This document shows positions 61,200 to 64,000 of a stretch of DNA of 64,000 nt, one piece after another; the stretch's first letter is position 1, and every line of letters starts with the position of its first letter. Position numbers and translations under genes: made by a program. Origin of the DNA: JAGWRI01 sp963728785. GTDB lineage: Bacteria > Gemmatimonadota > Gemmatimonadetes > Gemmatimonadales > Gemmatimonadaceae. The stretch is from the NCBI GenBank assembly GCA_963728785.1, contig CAVSKV010000002.1, forward strand, positions 1-64,000, given 5' to 3'. The notes under the pieces are model-generated. The model made no database searches. It was given only the letters and a program-made list of their open reading frames with translations, and was not told where the DNA came from.

Positions 61200-63548
61200 T
61201 CAACCTCGCGCCAGGCGGGTGGCCGCCACGACGGCCTGGCCGTAGCTCACCCCGCCGTCGTTGGGCGGCAGGGTGCGCGCCGTGAGCACCCGGAGCCCGT
61301 GCGCTTCCAGTCGGCCGGAGAGGGAGGCGAGCAAGCGCGCATTCTGAAACACGCCGCCGCCGAGCACGACCCATCGCACGCCCTCCTGCTCGGCGATCGC
61401 CCGCGCGGCGTCGGCCGTCCCCGCCGCGACGCTCTCGTGGAACGACGCGGCCAGGAGCCCGGTATCCTCGCCGCTCGCCGCCCGCTCACCCAACGCGCCG
61501 AGCAGCGGCAACGGGTCGAACACCTGCCGGTCCCCTTCGCCGCGAGCTGCCGGGTAGGGAAGCAGGACGCCGCGATGGCGCCCCGCCCTGCTTTCGAGCT
61601 GCATGGCCGCCTCGCCCTCGAAGTGCGACTCGCGGCAGACGCCGAGCACGGCGGCCGCGGCGTCGAACAGGCGGCCCATGGACGACGCCAGCGGCGAGTT
61701 CACACCCTGCGCCACCTGGCGGCGCACCGTCTCGACGACGCGCGGGTCGACGCCCTCGAACGCGAGCCGAAAGGCGTCGCGGCGGCCGGGTTCGAGCGAC
61801 AGGTAGCCGAGCGCCACACGCCAGGGTGAGCGGGCCGCAACATCGCCCCCCGGCAGCGGTGCGTAGCGGAGTTGCCCCACGCGCCGGTAGGTCGCGAGGT
61901 CCGCAAGCAGGAGCTCGGCGCCCCACGTGAGCCCGTCGTCGCCATAGCCCGTACCGTCGAACGCGACGCCGATTACGGGATCGCGTATACCGTGCTCCCC
62001 GGCTACGGCGGCGATGTGCGCGTGATGATGCTGCACGACTTCGGTGCGTTCGAGCCCCAGCTCCTCGGCGAGCCGCGTGGACAGGTACTGTGGGTGCAGA
62101 TCGCGCACGGCCACGGCGGGCTCCACGCGGAACAGCCGGCAGAAGGACTCGTAGGTGGCGCGCCAGTGGTCGGCGGTCTCCAGCGTTTCGAGATCGCCCA
62201 CGTGCGGACTCACGTAGGCGTCGCGCCCGGCGGCGATGGTGAACGTGTTCTTGAGATGCGGACCGACGGCGACGAGGGGCGCCGGCGTGGCAACCGGGAG
62301 CGCCACCGGGAGCGGCGCGAACCCGCGAGCCCGCCGCATCAGGATGGTGACCCCGGCACCGCCAGCCGGGGCCGCGCCTGGAGCCACGCGGAGCACCGAG
62401 TCATCTATCCGGGCCGCGATGTCGCGATCGTGCGTGAGATACGCCTCGGCCACGTCGCCGAGGTCGCGGCGCGCTTCGTCCAGCGACGCGGCCAGGGGCT
62501 CGCCACTGTGGTTGCCGCTCGTCATGACTAGCGGGCGCCCTACCGCATCGAGCAGCAGCAGGTGGGCCGGCGTGTACGGGAGCATGACGCCGATGGTGCT
62601 CAAGGCGCCGCACACCGACCGGGCCACGCCGGCATCGGCGCGCCGCTCGAGCACCGCGATGGGGCGGCTCGGCCGCACGAGCCACTCGGCTTCGGCGTCC
62701 GACACCACGGCCAGACGGCGAACGTCGCGCAGCGAGCGCACCATCACGGCCAGCGGCTTGCCGTCCCGATGCTTGCCGCGCCGCAGCCGCTGGACGGCCG
62801 CCTCGTCAGTCGCGTCAGCGGCGAGATGGAAACCACCGAGTCCGCGCACCGCCACGATGGCGCCCGTGCGCAAACGGGCCGCAGCGGCGGCGATCGGATC
62901 GAGACCCGCCTGCTCGTGACCCGCAGCGTCGAGAAAGGCGAGCCGCGGACCGCAGGCCGGACAGCTGTTGGTTTCCGAGTGGTAGCGGCGGTCGCCGATG
63001 GCGCCGTATTCGCTGCGGCACGCCGGACACTGGGGAAAGGCGCGCATCGTGGTGCGCTCGCGATCGTAGGGCATCCGCTCGATGACCGTATAGCGCGGAC
63101 CGCAGTTGGTGCAGGTGATGAACGGATAGCGATAGCGCCGGTTGGCGGGATCGAACAGCTCGGCTTCACAATCCGCACAGGTGGCGACGTCGGGCGAGAC
63201 CCACTGCCCCGTGGTGCCGTCGGACTCGCTTTCCACGATGCAGAATGCGCCGAATTCCCCGGCGTCGGCCGGCTCCCGTTCCACCCGGTCGATGCGTGCG
63301 AGCGGCGGTGCTTCCGCGCGCAGCGCGGTCACGAACCGTTCGAGTTCAAGGAGTTCCCCGGCCACGGCAATCTCCACGTCGCCGGTGGTGTTGCGCACCC
63401 ATCCACGGAGGGCGTGTCGCACGGCGAGCCGGTGCACGAACGGCCGGAAGCCCACGCCCTGCACCACCCCGGCAACGCGGAGGCGGAGTCCGGCCGGATG
63501 GGATCCGGGCGCAGACTCCGCCTCGAGGTGCTCGCCCTTCGGGATCAT
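61200..63548 (-). CDS. hypF: Hydrogenase maturation carbamoyltransferase HypF
   Basis: A 782-residue protein with all four HypF domains in order: acylphosphatase (VVQGVGFRPFVHRLAVRHAL, residues 20-105), two zinc fingers (CADCEAELFD...CTNCGPRY and CPACRSEYG...CPACGPRL), the YrdC/Sua5 domain (IVAVRGLGGFHLAADATDEA) and the Kae1-like carbamoyltransferase domain (VVQHHHAHIAAVAGEH, WVVLGGGVFQNARLLASL). It makes the carbamoyl group that becomes the CN ligand of [NiFe]-hydrogenase iron. Seventeen bases separate it from hypB. Confidence 0.96.
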   Translation of the reverse strand: MIPKGEHLEAESAPGSHPAGLRLRVAGVVQGVGFRPFVHRLAVRHALRGWVRNTTGDVEIAVAGELLELERFVTALRAEAPPLARIDRVEREPADAGEFGAFCIVESESDGTTGQWVSPDVATCADCEAELFDPANRRYRYPFITCTNCGPRYTVIERMPYDRERTTMRAFPQCPACRSEYGAIGDRRYHSETNSCPACGPRLAFLDAAGHEQAGLDPIAAAAARLRTGAIVAVRGLGGFHLAADATDEAAVQRLRRGKHRDGKPLAVMVRSLRDVRRLAVVSDAEAEWLVRPSRPIAVLERRADAGVARSVCGALSTIGVMLPYTPAHLLLLDAVGRPLVMTSGNHSGEPLAASLDEARRDLGDVAEAYLTHDRDIAARIDDSVLRVAPGAAPAGGAGVTILMRRARGFAPLPVALPVATPAPLVAVGPHLKNTFTIAAGRDAYVSPHVGDLETLETADHWRATYESFCRLFRVEPAVAVRDLHPQYLSTRLAEELGLERTEVVQHHHAHIAAVAGEHGIRDPVIGVAFDGTGYGDDGLTWGAELLLADLATYRRVGQLRYAPLPGGDVAARSPWRVALGYLSLEPGRRDAFRLAFEGVDPRVVETVRRQVAQGVNSPLASSMGRLFDAAAAVLGVCRESHFEGEAAMQLESRAGRHRGVLLPYPAARGEGDRQVFDPLPLLGALGERAASGEDTGLLAASFHESVAAGTADAARAIAEQEGVRWVVLGGGVFQNARLLASLSGRLEAHGLRVLTARTLPPNDGGVSYGQAVVAATRLARG

Positions 63549-63565
63549 GCGTCAGCGCGCGCCGC

Positions 63566-64000
63566 TCACGGCGCGCTCCGCGCAGGTCGCTCGGCTTGCC
63601 GGCCGGCGAGATCGCGGATCAGGTCGTACCACTCGTCCATGCCGCTGCCCGTGGTGGACGACGTGAAGAAGAACCGGAGGTCGGGATTCACCTGGCGCGC
63701 GAACTCCACCGCCCGGTCGACGTCGAACGGCACGTACGGGAGCAGATCCATCTTGGTGAGCACCGCGTAGCGCGCTTCGCGGAACATCTTGGGATACTTG
63801 AGCGGCTTGTCCTCACCTTCGGTGACCGAGAACAGCACGACCTTTGCGTCCTCACCCAGATACCACGACGCCGGGCACACCAGATTCCCGACGTTCTCGA
63901 TGAACAATACGTCGGTGTCGTCGAGGTCCACGGCTTCGAGGCCATTGTCGATCTGGCGGGCGTCGAGATGGCACGCCCCACCGGTCACCACGGCCTGAAC
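63566..64000 (-). CDS. hypB: Hydrogenase nickel-incorporation GTPase HypB, 5' end outside window
   Basis: The visible 144 residues are the C-terminal part of HypB. AVVTGGACHLDARQIDNGLE contains the nickel/zinc-binding Cys-His, LFIENVGNLVCPASW the G3-like motif with the second metal Cys, and AVLTKMDLLPYVPFDVD the guanine-binding motif. It inserts Ni2+ into the hydrogenase large subunit with HypA using GTP hydrolysis. It precedes hypF in an operon read leftward. Confidence 0.93.
   Translation of the reverse strand, partial: VQAVVTGGACHLDARQIDNGLEAVDLDDTDVLFIENVGNLVCPASWYLGEDAKVVLFSVTEGEDKPLKYPKMFREARYAVLTKMDLLPYVPFDVDRAVEFARQVNPDLRFFFTSSTTGSGMDEWYDLIRDLAGRQAERPARSAP

Overview
The window is about 64 kb of high-GC bacterial DNA. 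Gene content suggests a Gemmatimonadota-like soil or sediment bacterium: actinobacterial/Firmicute-type HemQ, an RsbRSTX stressosome module, an XrtA-type exopolysaccharide (EPS) locus run by sigma-54, cupredoxin lipoproteins and hypB/hypF. No rRNA or ribosomal marker is present, so the phylum is inference.

Region 1 (1-17.4 kb) is an accessory island ending beside a tRNA-Pro(GGG) gene, on the side of that gene's 3' end. It holds an OLD-family ATPase/TOPRIM nuclease and a divergent UvrD-type helicase (a Gabija-like pair of functions), an XRE regulator, a HigB - HigA/ImmA - Beta-protein operon, a SIR2-like protein, DUF2188 and DUF2958 proteins, a RadC-like JAB protein, and a module of two VirD4/HerA-type ATPases around a membrane protein, ending in an excisionase-like HTH domain. 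Nearly every gene here carries one or more single-base frameshifts while its catalytic motifs are intact. No integrase or relaxase is visible.

Region 2 (17.4-28.5 kb) is ordinary chromosome: tRNA-Pro with its terminator, a GNAT acetyltransferase, two cupredoxin lipoproteins, a ClC transporter with CBS domains, hemQ, an aminotransferase, a Mg2+ P-type ATPase, an OsmC protein behind a perfect palindrome, and a receiver-like protein lacking the phospho-acceptor.

Region 3 (28.7-55.3 kb) is an EPS locus: LMW phosphatase, polysaccharide deacetylases, FemAB, DegT aminotransferase, glycosyltransferases, an oxidoreductase/epimerase fusion, PAP2 phosphatase, ATP-grasp protein, O-antigen-ligase/polymerase, priming sugar transferase, a PrsR-like sigma-54 activator, Wzc-like kinase, GlmS and Wza-like exporter. 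At least five good -24/-12 sigma-54 promoter matches sit in front of its transcription units, including a divergent pair sharing one -12 GC. A GEMM-I (c-di-GMP family) riboswitch with A at the specificity position lies between a sigma-54 site and a 1262-residue BIG2/Fn3 lipoprotein gene. Sigma-54 activation and cyclic-dinucleotide sensing therefore appear to converge on matrix production.

Region 4 (55.6-60.7 kb) is one tight operon: RsbR, RsbS, RsbT, RsbX-like phosphatase, a sigma-54 activator with a degenerate receiver, and a TPR protein. Region 5 (60.7-64 kb) is a lipoprotein, hypF and the 3' part of hypB, for [NiFe]-hydrogenase maturation.
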